Counted from the stretch's first letter, positions 1 to 9,661 are shown. The stretch: DNA of 64,000 nt from Acinetobacter venetianus RAG-1 = CIP 110063 (GCF_000368585.1 NZ_KB849558.1:1441359-1505358), one strand, 5' to 3'. Numbers and translations: made by a program. Notes: a model not told the origin generated them from the letters alone.

Positions 1-329
1 TACTCGCAACGTTCCTGATCACCTCAACAGATTGTGGTACACATGTTCTATGCTACATGGATGCTGAAGGTTCAACAGATACCCCAATTAAGATTCGGAT
101 TGTTTGGGGCGTTTTGATTGCAATTATTGCAGGCGTACTGCTCTATGCAGGTGGTTTAAAGGCAATTCAAGCAGCATCAATTATCGCAGGTTTCCCAATC
201 GCAATCTTTTTAGCCATCATGAGTGTGACATTATTTAAAAGCTTACGTCGTGAACAGCAACCATGGATGATGATGCCTGAACATGTTCGTCCTGAGTTCT
301 GCAAAGAAAAAGATAACTGCTCTAAATAA
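1..329 (+). CDS. BCCT-family transporter, C-terminal end (partial)
   Basis: The gene enters from the left edge. The frame is open from base 3 and carries about 108 residues to the stop. It reads through a BCCT-like stretch (ITSTDCGTHVL, resembling the conserved TSxDSxT segment of a late membrane helix), then two hydrophobic segments (about residues 34-51 and 57-77), then a charged cytoplasmic tail rich in Met and Pro. BCCT proteins carry choline, betaine or carnitine across the inner membrane using ion or proton gradients or antiport. The ATG at 57 lies inside this frame and is not the start. The convergent LysR gene would fit the carnitine-utilisation layout known in Acinetobacter, but the substrate cannot be read from this fragment. 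Confidence 0.85.
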   Translation, partial: LATFLITSTDCGTHVLCYMDAEGSTDTPIKIRIVWGVLIAIIAGVLLYAGGLKAIQAASIIAGFPIAIFLAIMSVTLFKSLRREQQPWMMMPEHVRPEFCKEKDNCSK

Positions 330-348
330 CTAGTTGATACAAACAAAT

Positions 349-378
349 AAAGGGATCAATTTGATCCCTTTATTTTTA
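349..378. terminator. Bidirectional terminator between transporter and LysR gene
   Basis: An 11-bp perfect stem (AAAGGGATCAA, one-base centre, TTGATCCCTTT) is followed by a T-rich run on the plus strand and preceded by A-rich sequence. It therefore serves both convergent genes. Confidence 0.85.
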
Positions 379-400
379 TTTATAAATGATAAATGCTTTA

Positions 401-1324
401 TTAGCCTAGTCCCTTTTGTCCGACTTGACCGGGTAACTGATCTAATAACCATGTTCTGAATTGTTTTACGCTTGACGGAATGACACCTCTATCAGATGGT
501 TCTAGCATACAAAAATTAGCCTGTGTTCGTAACACTGTTTCAACAGGTCTCACTAAAGTTCCATTATCTAAATATTCATCTACCAGTGATCCCCAAGCAA
601 GCGCAACACCTTGACCATTCATTGCTGCCTGAAGCAGCATCGGATAATTATTAATATTCACTCTATTTTTTGGCTTCACTTCAGGATAATTAACTAACTC
701 AAACCATTCAGACCAAGTAATCCAATCCTTTTGAGAGTCATCTAAATACAGCAGCGTTCGACCAAAAAGCTCCTCGGCTGTTACATTCTCAGCAAACTGT
801 GCTAAATAACTAGGACTACAGACTGGAAATACTTCTTCTGGAAATAAAGTCGTTACGTTCATCCCAACAGGTGGTACCCGACAATAAAACAAGGCAATGT
901 CACAATCCATTTTATGCAAATCAAAAATATTGTCCGTTGCTAAAATTCGTAGATCAATACCTTCTTGCTGTTGAAAGGCTGTGACTTTAGGAAGTAACCA
1001 TAATGCAGCCATTGCATTTGATGTTGCTACTGTGACTTGATGTTCTCCTTGCCATTTCTTTATTTCACCAGTTGCTTTAGCCACCTCTAACAAAGCACTG
1101 TAAACCGTTTGATAATATTGCAATCCTGTCGGTGTTAAATACATGTTTCGGTTCGCTCTAACAAATAATTCCTTTCCTAAATATTCCTCTAATTGCCTGA
1201 TCTGACGACTAATTGCACCTTGAGTAACATTCAACTCATTTGCAGCTCGGGTAAAACTGAGGTGGCGTGCAGCTGCCTCAAATACAATAAGACTATTCAT
1301 TGGGGGCAATGGTTTGATTTTCAT
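401..1324 (-). CDS. LysR-type transcriptional regulator (GcvA-like)
   Basis: This 307-residue protein has an N-terminal winged helix-turn-helix (about residues 8-65, including SFTRAANELNVTQGAISRQI) and a periplasmic-binding-protein-like effector domain (about 90-300). Both the size and the helix-turn-helix are typical of GcvA-type LysR proteins. The ATG at 1324 is preferred over an upstream GTG because AGGAG lies just ahead of it. It converges on the BCCT transporter, so its target may be that transport or catabolic cluster, as in Acinetobacter carnitine gene clusters. That link is inference. No operator was identified in the upstream region. Confidence 0.88.
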   Translation of the reverse strand: MKIKPLPPMNSLIVFEAAARHLSFTRAANELNVTQGAISRQIRQLEEYLGKELFVRANRNMYLTPTGLQYYQTVYSALLEVAKATGEIKKWQGEHQVTVATSNAMAALWLLPKVTAFQQQEGIDLRILATDNIFDLHKMDCDIALFYCRVPPVGMNVTTLFPEEVFPVCSPSYLAQFAENVTAEELFGRTLLYLDDSQKDWITWSEWFELVNYPEVKPKNRVNINNYPMLLQAAMNGQGVALAWGSLVDEYLDNGTLVRPVETVLRTQANFCMLEPSDRGVIPSSVKQFRTWLLDQLPGQVGQKGLG

Positions 1325-1764
1325 GGACACTCCTAATTTGTCCTACATATCCCCATCACGGGATAAGATAAACTTCCTAAATAATTAAAGAGTTAACTCA
1401 TTAAAAGTGCACAATTCTTCCAAGAATCAAAATATTTTTATTTTCTCTATAAAATGTCATAAATGATTCGTAATAAAAAGTGAGAAAAAGTATTAGTTGA
1501 ATGAGTTTTACTCATCCGACTAGGACTGGGAAATATACTCAATACTTTGCTGATTATTTATTCAGCTCTATTAGGATTCCTTTTTGTGAATGAACCTTGT
1601 TTTGTTAAGATGCTACGAGTTGGGAATGCATTACAACTGCTTTCATTTTGTTGATTCACTTACGACAACCAAGATCGTTATACTTTCCCATTGTTTTATT
1701 TGTATTGGCTTTCTAATAAACCAAATACTTTCAAGTTTCATCAATACCTAAGGATTTAACACGC
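1325..1764. other. Intergenic region between divergent LysR gene and mutS
   Basis: About 440 AT-rich bases between divergent genes. It must hold both promoters, but I see no confident -35/-10 pair. No ORF or RNA gene was recognised. A possible mutS ribosome-binding site (AAGGA) lies near 1751-1755. Confidence 0.6.
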
Positions 1765-4404
1765 ATGAAAAGTGACACAGTTATGGCTGATCTTTCATCT
1801 CTTACGCCGATGATGCAGCAATACACCACGGTCAAAATGGATTATCCACATGCATTATTGTTCTATCGTATGGGTGATTTTTATGAATTATTCTTTGATG
1901 ATGCACACCAAGCAGCAAAACTTTTAGGTATTACTCTCACTCATCGTGGTAAAGCAAATGGTGAACCTATCCCTATGGCTGGTGTTCCCTATCATGCTGC
2001 TGAAGGCTACTTAGCTCGTTTAGTAAAAGCAGGTCGTACCGTTGCGATTTGTGAACAAGTGGGTGAAGTGACTGGGAAAGGTCCAGTTGAACGTAAAGTT
2101 GTTCGTATCCTAACACCTGGAACACTCACAGATGATGCTCTGTTAACGAGTTATCAATCATCAAACTTAGTCGCACTTTGCATTCAGCAAAATCAAATCG
2201 GTTTTGCACTGCTTGATCTCAGTGCAGGTATTTTTAAAGTTCAACAACAAAACTATAAACCAGAGCAACTTCCGATTGAACTGGCTCGTTTAATGCCGAG
2301 CGAAATCTTGATAGATGAAGATTTAGTTGATCAAAATATTATTGAACAAATTAAGAAAAATCTTGATTGCCCTGTAACTAAGCGTCCAAATGTTGATTTC
2401 AATTTAAATAATGCTCAAAAAACCTTATGTGATCAGCTCTCTGTGTCAACTTTGTCTGGTTTTGGTTTAGACCCTTATCCTTTGGCAAAAGCAGCCGCGG
2501 CAGCTTTAATCCATTATGCCAAAGAAACTCAAAAAACGGCATTACCACATATTCGTTCAATTCAGATTGAGCAAAGCACCGACTTTATTGCGCTTGATCC
2601 GATTACTCGTCGTAATTTAGAAATTATCGAGCCTTTATTTGAACATGGAACGTCATTATTTCAATTGATCAATGATTGTCAGACTGCGATGGGTGGACGT
2701 TTGCTTAGTCGTACACTGATGCAACCTCTTCGAGATACCGCAATTTTAGATGCTCGACTGGATGCCACAGAACAATTATTAAAAGGTTATCACGAAGCAC
2801 CAGTCCGTCTGGTACTTAAAGAAATCGGCGATATAGAACGTGTACTCAGTCGAGTTGCATTAGGTAGTGCCCGTCCGCGTGACTTAGTACAACTCCGCCA
2901 AGCCTGTGCACAAATTCCATTTTTAAGACACGCTTTAGCTCCTGTATTAAAAACGCAAAACTCTAAGCTTTTGATGCAATTAGATCATGAATTAGGTGAT
3001 TTTAAGAGTTTGCATCAACATCTCATGGATGCAATTGTTGAAAATCCACCTGTATTATTGCGTGATGGCAATGTAATTGCAGAAGGCTATGATGACGAAT
3101 TAGATGAATTAAGAAAAATTCGTGACCATGCTGGACAATTCTTGATTGATCTAGAAATTAAAGAGCGTGAACGTACAGGAATTAATACATTAAAAATCGG
3201 TTACAACCGTGTCAGTGGCTATTATATCGAACTCACTCGCGCACAGGCCGAACAAGCTCCTGCTGACTATATACGCCGTCAAACGCTTAAAAATGCTGAA
3301 CGTTATATCACACCCGAACTCAAAAGTTTTGAAGACAAAGTGCTTTCAAGTGAATCCCGTGCCCTCGCCCGTGAGAAACTTTTATTTGAATCACTTCTAG
3401 ATGAGTTACGCCAAAATATTGCGCATTTACAAATGATGAGCGCAGCTATTGCAAATATCGACATATTAGCCAACTTCGCACATCAAGCTCGACTTAACAA
3501 TTGGGCAAGACCTGAATTCACCCCAGAGACAGGAATTAAGATTCAAGCAGGTCGCCATCCTGTAGTTGAAGCTCTGAATAAAGCCCCATTTACTCCAAAT
3601 GATACGTTCTTAGATAGTCAGCATCGTATGGCGATTATTACTGGCCCCAATATGGGCGGTAAATCAACCTTTATGCGTCAAACTGCATTGATCAGTTTAC
3701 TTGCTTATTGCGGAAGCTTTGTTCCTGCAAAATCAGCCAAGCTTGGTTCAATTGACCGAATCTTTACTCGTATTGGTTCAGCCGATGATTTATCTACAGG
3801 TAAATCAACTTTTATGGTGGAGATGACAGAAACCTCTCAAATTCTTCATCATGCAACCAGTCAATCTCTAGTACTGATGGATGAAGTTGGTCGTGGCACT
3901 AGTACTTATGACGGTCTATCTTTAGCTTGGGCATGCGTGGTTGATCTGACGAAACGCGTGAAGTGCTTATGCCTATTTGCGACGCATTATTTTGAACTGA
4001 CAGAACTTGGAAGTGAAGCCGGAATTGATAACTATCATGTGACTGCACAAGAGTTAAATGGCAATCTTATTCTGCTACATAAAGTTCAACATGGACCTGC
4101 AAGTCAAAGTCATGGTTTGCAAGTTGCTAAGTTGGCAGGTATTCCAGCCAATGTTATTAAAGAGGCGCAGAAACGGTTAAAAATTCTAGAAAAGCAACAA
4201 CACCAGCATTTACAGAATAGTGTTCAAAATGATTTATTCAGTGCCGTTGAACATGAAATTGAAACACAAGTTGTTGAACGAATAGTTGAAATAGAGACTC
4301 AATCACCTGCTCTTGAATTATTGCAGCAAATTGATGTCGATGATTTAACACCACGCCAAGCCTTAGAACAGCTTTACTCATTAAAAGCTGCTCTAAAATC
4401 GTAA
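1765..4404 (+). CDS. mutS: DNA mismatch repair protein MutS
   Basis: Full-length MutS (879 residues). It recognises base mismatches and small loops and recruits MutL. The Phe-Tyr-Glu mismatch-reading motif is at about residues 39-41, in the segment [10 protein letters not shown]. The central connector, lever and clamp domains follow. The C-terminal ATPase has a Walker A motif (GPNMGGKST, about 627-635), the [13 protein letters not shown] loop, Walker B with [11 protein letters not shown] (about 704-714) and the ATHYFEL segment. A helix-rich C-terminal dimerisation tail closes the protein. A second in-frame ATG lies six codons in. It starts a mutS-fdxA neighbourhood also seen in pseudomonads. 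Confidence 0.98.
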   Translation: MKSDTVMADLSSLTPMMQQYTTVKMDYPHALLFYRMGDFYELFFDDAHQAAKLLGITLTHRGKANGEPIPMAGVPYHAAEGYLARLVKAGRTVAICEQVGEVTGKGPVERKVVRILTPGTLTDDALLTSYQSSNLVALCIQQNQIGFALLDLSAGIFKVQQQNYKPEQLPIELARLMPSEILIDEDLVDQNIIEQIKKNLDCPVTKRPNVDFNLNNAQKTLCDQLSVSTLSGFGLDPYPLAKAAAAALIHYAKETQKTALPHIRSIQIEQSTDFIALDPITRRNLEIIEPLFEHGTSLFQLINDCQTAMGGRLLSRTLMQPLRDTAILDARLDATEQLLKGYHEAPVRLVLKEIGDIERVLSRVALGSARPRDLVQLRQACAQIPFLRHALAPVLKTQNSKLLMQLDHELGDFKSLHQHLMDAIVENPPVLLRDGNVIAEGYDDELDELRKIRDHAGQFLIDLEIKERERTGINTLKIGYNRVSGYYIELTRAQAEQAPADYIRRQTLKNAERYITPELKSFEDKVLSSESRALAREKLLFESLLDELRQNIAHLQMMSAAIANIDILANFAHQARLNNWARPEFTPETGIKIQAGRHPVVEALNKAPFTPNDTFLDSQHRMAIITGPNMGGKSTFMRQTALISLLAYCGSFVPAKSAKLGSIDRIFTRIGSADDLSTGKSTFMVEMTETSQILHHATSQSLVLMDEVGRGTSTYDGLSLAWACVVDLTKRVKCLCLFATHYFELTELGSEAGIDNYHVTAQELNGNLILLHKVQHGPASQSHGLQVAKLAGIPANVIKEAQKRLKILEKQQHQHLQNSVQNDLFSAVEHEIETQVVERIVEIETQSPALELLQQIDVDDLTPRQALEQLYSLKAALKS

Positions 4405-4520
4405 ATTTGATTTTTAGGACAAGTCGATGTATTCGGCTTGTTCTGAATTCGACTAGGCTAACTCTTAGTGAACATAAATATTAATAAACTCGCTATGCTG
4501 CACATTTAAGGAATATAGAC

Positions 4521-5057
4521 ATCAAGCTCCAATTTAAAAAATTAGAAATCACAGAACTCGATTTAATTTGGCAACACATCAGTCGGCGCGAACTGATCAC
4601 ACAAAAGTACCTACAACAAAAACTACAATTAGAACTCATTGATTGTTTTTATGATGTCAAAAATTGGGATGCATATCATTTAGAAAATGATCCGCCATTA
4701 TTAAAAATGCTGCATCAACACGGTGCTTTATGTGTCGGTGCATTTGATAGTTCACATCGGTTGGTTGCGATTCAAGTCGTCTCAAACCAATATATTGCTG
4801 ATTATCCAGAAGCCAAACTACTTCAATATTTTTATGTGGATGCCAACCATCAAAACTTAGGGATTGGCATACAGCTGATGCAATCCTCAATCATTTCAAC
4901 GAAGCAACTTGGTGCTAAGCAACTGTATATTTCAGCAACACCAAGTAAACGCACTGTTGATTTTTATCTTAAACAAGGTGCGACACTTTTAGAAAAACCT
5001 GACCAGCATTTATTTGAATTAGAACCAGAGGATATCCATATGCTCTATATCTTATAG
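4521..5057 (+). CDS. GNAT-family N-acetyltransferase with apparent non-standard start (ATC)
   Basis: The open frame runs from 4488 to 5057, but its first ATG is at 4707, inside the acetyltransferase fold. Residues encoded upstream of 4707 look protein-like (KKLEITELDLIWQHISRREL, then a WDAYHLENDPPLL segment). The GNAT core follows: LLQYFYVDANHQNLGIGIQL is strand 4 plus the acetyl-CoA-binding loop, and LGAKQLYISATPSKRTVDFY is strand 5 and its helix. A good Shine-Dalgarno (AAGGA, 4508-4512) sits eight bases before ATC at 4521, which would give 178 residues. Either a rare ATC start is used or an ATG was lost and the gene is crippled. A five-codon ORF (4495-4509) ends on the Shine-Dalgarno. Substrate unknown. 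Confidence 0.6.
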   Translation: MKLQFKKLEITELDLIWQHISRRELITQKYLQQKLQLELIDCFYDVKNWDAYHLENDPPLLKMLHQHGALCVGAFDSSHRLVAIQVVSNQYIADYPEAKLLQYFYVDANHQNLGIGIQLMQSSIISTKQLGAKQLYISATPSKRTVDFYLKQGATLLEKPDQHLFELEPEDIHMLYIL

Positions 5058-5381
5058 TTGCTTAGCTATCTAAAAAATTAAACATTGATGATTTAACCCA
5101 GCTCATCCTATTAACTTCAGCACATATATGAATATATAGTTTTAACTGAAAATAGAAATAAGATTCACTTTCAACTATTTGCTTAATTGACGATCTAACT
5201 TATTTATTTTTCTGGAAAAATCTAACCAAGCAAGACAACATCTGCTTTATTATCAAGAAATTAACTTATTTTTCACATGTATAAATAAACAATATCAATA
5301 AAAGCAATTGTTTGTTTACCCCTTTTTTGCCTACAATAGCTCATTCCAAACAAAAAACCGTATTTTTAGGTAGCTGTCGCC
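5058..5381. other. Intergenic region upstream of fdxA
   Basis: About 320 AT-rich bases with no ORF or RNA gene recognised. The only feature I can support is the fdxA promoter candidate near its end. Confidence 0.6.
5308..5337 (+). promoter_or_regulatory. Candidate sigma-70 promoter of fdxA
   Basis: TTGTTT (5308-5313) and TACAAT (5332-5337) are separated by 18 bases, 45 bases before the fdxA start codon. Confidence 0.55.
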
Positions 5382-5711
5382 ATGACCTTCGTTGTCACTG
5401 AAAATTGTATTAAATGTAAATATCAAGATTGTGTTGAAGTTTGCCCTGTAGACTGTTTCTATGAAGGTCCTAATTTCCTTGTGATCAATCCAGATGAATG
5501 TATCGACTGTGCATTGTGTGAACCTGAATGCCCAGCAAATGCAATTTTCTCTGAAGATGAGTTACCTGAGGGCCAAGAAGTCTTTATCGAACTCAATGCT
5601 GAGTTATCTGAAAAGTGGGCTGGCAACAACATCACACAAATTGGCGAACAACCTGCTGATCGTGAAGAATGGAATGGAAAACCAAACAAATTACAATATT
5701 TAGAAAAATAA
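5382..5711 (+). CDS. fdxA: 7Fe-8S ferredoxin FdxA
   Basis: A 109-residue cytoplasmic electron carrier. Cysteines at 9, 12, 17, 21 and 25 and at 40, 43, 46 and 50 reproduce the Azotobacter/Pseudomonas seven-iron ferredoxin pattern, with one 3Fe-4S and one 4Fe-4S cluster. The second motif is [12 protein letters not shown]. The acidic C-terminal extension of about 50 residues is typical of the family and separates it from short 2[4Fe-4S] ferredoxins. It lies downstream of mutS on the same strand but has its own promoter candidate and terminator, so it is probably monocistronic. The redox partner cannot be told from the context. Confidence 0.97.
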   Translation: MTFVVTENCIKCKYQDCVEVCPVDCFYEGPNFLVINPDECIDCALCEPECPANAIFSEDELPEGQEVFIELNAELSEKWAGNNITQIGEQPADREEWNGKPNKLQYLEK

Positions 5712-5718
5712 TATTGTG

Positions 5719-5750
5719 TAAAAAAGGCCAGTTTTTACTGGTCTTTTTTA
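5719..5750 (+). terminator. fdxA terminator
   Basis: The stem AAAAGGCCAGT / ACTGGTCTTTT contains one G-T pair and ends in a T run, directly after the fdxA stop codon. Confidence 0.8.
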
Positions 5751-5843
5751 TACCTGAATCACACATTTCTTTGCAATTACATCATTATTAGTGCGTTATT
5801 TTGCATTAAAATAAGACGCCTCCAAATCAAGAACTGCCTTTTT

Positions 5844-6557
5844 ATGATGCGAAACAAATTACAGGGTCTATTATCATTATTTATCATCCCTGTGATGATG
5901 GTGGGTTGTACCAGCTCGTCAACTAAAATGAATCAAAATCAAGGTAAAAGAATCTACATCCCACAAGAACAAGTAACCTTTACCCGCCCTATTCCAAACA
6001 AAGTCGAGCCTTCATCTTATCGTCAATGGTTAGGACAAGGTGAAAACTACGCACGCGTCCGCGAATACGAACAATTTTTAATGCGCAATAATGTTGCGCA
6101 TATCATCCCAAGTTTTGAACTTTTAAGATCGGCAAGAGATTGGCAAAAATGTGGTCGCTCAGAATACATGGTGCCAAATCGTGAGTTATGGGGTAATTCT
6201 CTATCAACTTTACGTGTCTTTAAATATCTAATTGCAGCAAAGATTTTGACTGATTTTGAAGTCACCTCAGTTTATCGTGACTTACCTTTGAATCAATGTG
6301 CAGGCGGCGCAAGTTCGTCAAAACACTTATTTAACTCGGCGATTGATTTTCGGATTGGACCTGAATATCCACAACCTCAGGACTATGCATATATCGAACA
6401 AACAAAATTCAAGCTATGCCAATTCTGGATACAACATGGCCAAAGTTTAGATTTAGGTATTGGCTTATATAGTTCAGGTCAAATTCATCTAGACACTCAG
6501 GGCTATCGTACTTGGGGTCCTGATTTGACCCGTAACAGTTCAATGTGTAACTTCTAA
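5844..6557 (+). CDS. Lipoprotein with peptidase M15-type D,D-carboxypeptidase domain
   Basis: A 237-residue predicted lipoprotein. A hydrophobic signal ends in the lipobox MVGC, so the mature protein begins at Cys22. The C-terminal half contains the M15-like zinc motif S-x-H-x(6)-D (SSKHLFNSAIDF, about residues 158-169) and a second histidine in GQIHLD (about 215). Together these supply the His-Asp-His ligand set of D-Ala-D-Ala carboxypeptidases/dipeptidases. It is probably a peptidoglycan-trimming enzyme anchored in the envelope. Catalytic activity is inferred from these residues. It is flanked by its own terminator and is likely a single-gene unit. Confidence 0.8.
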   Translation: MMRNKLQGLLSLFIIPVMMVGCTSSSTKMNQNQGKRIYIPQEQVTFTRPIPNKVEPSSYRQWLGQGENYARVREYEQFLMRNNVAHIIPSFELLRSARDWQKCGRSEYMVPNRELWGNSLSTLRVFKYLIAAKILTDFEVTSVYRDLPLNQCAGGASSSKHLFNSAIDFRIGPEYPQPQDYAYIEQTKFKLCQFWIQHGQSLDLGIGLYSSGQIHLDTQGYRTWGPDLTRNSSMCNF

Positions 6558-6582
6558 AGCGTAGTGCATAGAAAACTTATCT

Positions 6583-6610
6583 AAAAAGAGATCATCAAGA
6601 TCTCTTTTTT
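6583..6610 (+). terminator. Terminator after M15 lipoprotein
   Basis: An 11-bp stem (AAAAAGAGATC / GATCTCTTTTT) with a five-base loop and a T run. Confidence 0.85.
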
Positions 6611-6702
6611 ATTTCGATGAACACGAATAATTGGTCAATCAAATTGCACTCTGATTATAAATGTTTAAAATGCAGCTAACAGATTCATAGGTAAACTTGA
6701 TT

Positions 6703-7371
6703 ATGCAACAAATGTGGACCGACATTGATGAATATATCAATTCACATTTAATTCCCACAGATCCAAGACTTCAACATGCGTTAGACAATACCGACAACCA
6801 AGGTTTTTCTAACCATCTGGCTGTTGCGCCTAATCAAGGCATGTTCTTACAAATGTTGATTCAGATGAATCAATGTAAACGTGTATTGGAACTTGGAACT
6901 TTTGGTGCTTACAGCACAATTTGGTTAGCCAAAGCACTTCCTGAAGATGGTTATCTTTTGACTGTTGAAGGTCGAGACACCCATGTGATCATTGCTCAAG
7001 AAAATATTGACTATGCCAATATGCCAACTAATATCGAGCTTAAAAAAGGTCGTGGCGCAGATATCATGAAGCAATTGATCGCAGATGGCGCTGAACCATT
7101 CGATCTGATTTTTATTGATGCGGATAAACAAAGTTATCGTGAATATTTTGAGTTGAGTTTAAAACTTACACACTCAGGCAGCATTATTGTCCTTGATAAT
7201 GTGATTCGTGCTGGTGCAATTTTGGATGAAAATAATAAAAAACCAAGTATTGAAGGTATTCGCGATGCTTTCAGTGCACTTAAAGATCATCCACAACTTT
7301 TGTCATGTACTGCACTGCAAACAGTCGGCTCAAAGGGTCATGATGGCTTTGCAATTGCCATTGTAAAATAG
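6703..7371 (+). CDS. SAM-dependent O-methyltransferase (class I, catechol-OMT-like)
   Basis: A 222-residue cytoplasmic methyltransferase of the O-methyltransferase family 3 type. The SAM-binding motif I is LELGTFGAYSTIWLA (about 65-79), followed by TVEGRD, the acidic residue that binds the SAM ribose. A divalent-metal site is supplied by FIDADK (about 137-142) and LDNV (about 163-166). These are the hallmarks of metal-dependent catechol/caffeoyl-CoA-like enzymes. An in-frame TTG two codons upstream is possible, but ATG at 6703 is the natural start. The acceptor is unknown. No pathway genes are adjacent. Confidence 0.9.
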   Translation: MQQMWTDIDEYINSHLIPTDPRLQHALDNTDNQGFSNHLAVAPNQGMFLQMLIQMNQCKRVLELGTFGAYSTIWLAKALPEDGYLLTVEGRDTHVIIAQENIDYANMPTNIELKKGRGADIMKQLIADGAEPFDLIFIDADKQSYREYFELSLKLTHSGSIIVLDNVIRAGAILDENNKKPSIEGIRDAFSALKDHPQLLSCTALQTVGSKGHDGFAIAIVK

Positions 7372-7438
7372 CGATCAAAAAATAATCTTTTATTTTTAGT
7401 CTTTTAATATCAAATAATTATATATATCTGCATTGCTT

Positions 7439-7481
7439 TTCCATATAGTTATCCACAGTTATTGCGGATAACTATATGGAA
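7439..7481. repeat. 16-bp-arm inverted repeat carrying DnaA-box-like sequences
   Basis: The arms at 7439-7454 and 7466-7481 are exact reverse complements around an 11-base loop. There is no T tract on either side, so it does not look like an intrinsic terminator. The left arm and loop contain TTATCCACA (7449-7457), a perfect DnaA-box sequence. The right arm read on the minus strand gives TTATCCGCA, one base off. It lies between the convergent O-methyltransferase and Usp genes. Confidence 0.75.
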
Positions 7482-7490
7482 TAAAATGAA

Positions 7491-8333
7491 TCACTTAGCG
7501 ACTAATAATGGAACATTTGCATTCCTGAAGATTGTAGTCGTAATACTGCCTAAGAAAAATTGATGAATCTTACTATGGCTAAATGCACCAAGTACAATCA
7601 ACTGAATATCATGTTCCCTTTGATATTCAAGAATATTTTGAGCGACATCACCGTAACGATAAATCGTCACGACCTCTAGTCCTGCATCTTTTAAGTATTT
7701 TTCAGGTTCAGTCAACATTTCAGGATGATCACCAACATAGAGCAAATGACATTGCAATTGTTTTAGCAAATCACTTTGGGCAATCCGTTGCAGCATCTTT
7801 TGGCAGGTTGGAGAATATTCATAAGCGAAGATAAATCGTCTAGGAGGAGAGAAATGCTCACCAACCGTAATCACAGTACAGTTTGCACCACGAATAAAGT
7901 TTTCTACATTACTCCCAATCGGTTTATTTTTTTCAGCAGCGCGCTCCCCTACACGCCCAATAATCACAACATCATTCTCATTTAAAATATTAAAGCTTTG
8001 TTCAAGAAAATCCCCTTTTTCTTGAATTTTGGTACTTGTTAAACCGTACTGCTTTTCAATTTGCTCTGAAATATGCTTCAGTAAATTATTACTATAATCT
8101 AGTGCTAACTCACTTTGCTTCTGCTCTAGCTCTGCTAACTCTTTGAGTAGCATTGCATTACTCTCAAAGCCAATCACACCACTAATTTCACCTAAATGAT
8201 AACTTGCAGGGTAATAGTCCAGAATTTGCAACAGTACTAATTCTCTTTGAGTTTGCCTTGCCACCCATACAGCAGCCTCGGCCACTGCATCAATACAGGG
8301 TGAAGAATCAATACATGCAATTACGCGGTTCAT
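7491..8333 (-). CDS. Universal stress protein, tandem UspA domains
   Basis: A 280-residue cytoplasmic protein made of two Usp (Rossmann-like) domains. The first runs from about 1 to 145, beginning NRVIACIDSSP. The second runs from about 155 to 280 and ends with a Usp nucleotide-binding-like segment, VLGAFSHSKIHQFFLGSITT. Tandem Usp proteins of this length are common in gammaproteobacteria (UspE type) and are linked to stress survival. The start codon has GAGAGG upstream. No partner gene is adjacent, so the specific stress is unknown. Confidence 0.9.
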   Translation of the reverse strand: MNRVIACIDSSPCIDAVAEAAVWVARQTQRELVLLQILDYYPASYHLGEISGVIGFESNAMLLKELAELEQKQSELALDYSNNLLKHISEQIEKQYGLTSTKIQEKGDFLEQSFNILNENDVVIIGRVGERAAEKNKPIGSNVENFIRGANCTVITVGEHFSPPRRFIFAYEYSPTCQKMLQRIAQSDLLKQLQCHLLYVGDHPEMLTEPEKYLKDAGLEVVTIYRYGDVAQNILEYQREHDIQLIVLGAFSHSKIHQFFLGSITTTIFRNANVPLLVAK

Positions 8334-8454
8334 ATTCGCCTCTCTTTAGGTTTAATACCTTAGGTCTTCTACTTATTTTTAACTTAACACAGATAAAAGC
8401 ATGGTGGGTTAAATTTATGTATAGAATCTCTTGAGACTTTTTTAATGATTACTC

Positions 8455-9069
8455 CTATTTACGATAACGAATAAATCGCGCTGGATTTCCAGCAACAATA
8501 GAATATTCTTCAACATTTTTTGTGACCATACTATTCATTCCAACAACCGCATGATCACCAACCTTCACACCATCCTTAATGCCCACATGAGCGCCTAACC
8601 ATACATCACGCCCAATCTCAATACCTTTAGAGGTGACGGGTTGTTGGTAAATCGGGCGATCTAGTTCCACACCATGATCAAATGCATATAAATGACTATA
8701 TGCAGCTATACGAACTTGATCATGTAACTTAATTCCAGTCCGCCCACCATCTAAAATACAGTGATGATTAATTGCAACTTCATTACCAATCTCTAAAGGG
8801 CCATGTAAGGTACAATCGGCAGCAATAAAGGTATTATCACCAATCGTTATTTTCCGTCCACGTTCAGCAAAAATATGCGCGAGCGGTGAGATAAAACAGT
8901 TCTGACCAATCTCTACTGTTTCCATTTCCATTAAATAGGCTTGGTACTCAGCTTGCCAAGCTTCAGCCCATTCACGATGTTTGGGTTTTAAGGTCCAATA
9001 CAACCACGGCATATAATTCAAGCGGTGTTTATGCTGTTCACGATATTTTAAAAGTGGATCATGCGTCAT
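8455..9069 (-). CDS. Hexapeptide-repeat (left-handed beta-helix) acyltransferase
   Basis: A 204-residue protein. After a helical N-terminus rich in Trp and Glu (about 1-50), imperfect hexapeptide repeats ([IV]G-x(4) pattern) run from about 52 to 200, for example VEIGQNCFIS, ITIGDNTFIA, IEIGRDVWLG and VKVGDHAVVG. They close with AGNPARFIRY, a common end of the LbetaH acyltransferase fold. Such enzymes usually acetylate sugars or small molecules from acetyl-CoA in trimeric form. The acceptor is unknown. Its start overlaps the end of the upstream YigZ gene by 11 bases, indicating co-translation. Confidence 0.9.
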   Translation of the reverse strand: MTHDPLLKYREQHKHRLNYMPWLYWTLKPKHREWAEAWQAEYQAYLMEMETVEIGQNCFISPLAHIFAERGRKITIGDNTFIAADCTLHGPLEIGNEVAINHHCILDGGRTGIKLHDQVRIAAYSHLYAFDHGVELDRPIYQQPVTSKGIEIGRDVWLGAHVGIKDGVKVGDHAVVGMNSMVTKNVEEYSIVAGNPARFIRYRK

Positions 9070-9661
9070 GTGTTTGATCCTCTACAACCTTGATTTCTTC
9101 TCGTCCGCGAGTCACATCTTGAAGTTTCAATTTCAAAGGATCAATTTGATGTACCTGAACCCTTGCCTCAACCATAACACCAGTCTCTGTATAATGTTCT
9201 TGAAACTCAATTTGTTGCTGCGTAAGCTCGTATTGAATAATCGCCCACTCATTAAATAAGCAGCTAAACACAATTTCCTTTTTCTGAATCAGTTCAATTT
9301 TTTCAGCCAACATTAAACATTGACCTGCACAACCACCATAGGCACGAACTAGCCCACCAGTGCCGAGCTTTACACCACCATACCACCGATTAACCAACAC
9401 AATTACATTAGTCAGTTCATTGCCTTCGATCGTCGCTAGAATTGGTCTTCCTGCTGTTCCAGAGGGTTCACCATCATCATTAAAACGAACATGATGGCCA
9501 ATCTTCCATGCCCAGCACTGATGCGTAGTCGAGATATCTTTGGTTTTTTCTAAAAAAGCTTTCACTTGTTGTTCATTTTCAACAATCTCAGCAATTGCCT
9601 GAAAACGACTCTTTTTAATTTCTTCTTCAAAAGTAACCGTGTTCGCTATGGTGAAAGGCAT
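9059..9661 (-). CDS. yigZ: YigZ/IMPACT-family protein
   Basis: A 200-residue protein. The IMPACT N-terminal domain shows DDGEPSGTAG (62-71) and the signature NRWYGGVKLGTGGL (91-104). A C-terminal DUF1949-like domain follows. The frame extends 22 codons further upstream, but that part reads through A/T-rich DNA and the terminator of the next operon, so ATG at 9661 is chosen. That start makes the protein begin with TIANTVTFEEEIKKSRF, as in the family. Its cellular role is poorly defined. Eukaryotic IMPACT regulates translation, and bacterial YigZ may bind nucleic acid. Confidence 0.9.
   Translation of the reverse strand: MPFTIANTVTFEEEIKKSRFQAIAEIVENEQQVKAFLEKTKDISTTHQCWAWKIGHHVRFNDDGEPSGTAGRPILATIEGNELTNVIVLVNRWYGGVKLGTGGLVRAYGGCAGQCLMLAEKIELIQKKEIVFSCLFNEWAIIQYELTQQQIEFQEHYTETGVMVEARVQVHQIDPLKLKLQDVTRGREEIKVVEDQTHDA

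Noticed and set aside
4707..5057. 116-residue acetyltransferase starting at the first ATG
   Set aside because: It would lack the first strands and helices of the GNAT fold, while upstream sequence in frame codes for them.
7439..7481. Palindrome with DnaA box considered as replication origin
   Set aside because: There is one perfect box only, no dnaA or dnaN gene, no box cluster and no AT-rich unwinding element next to it.
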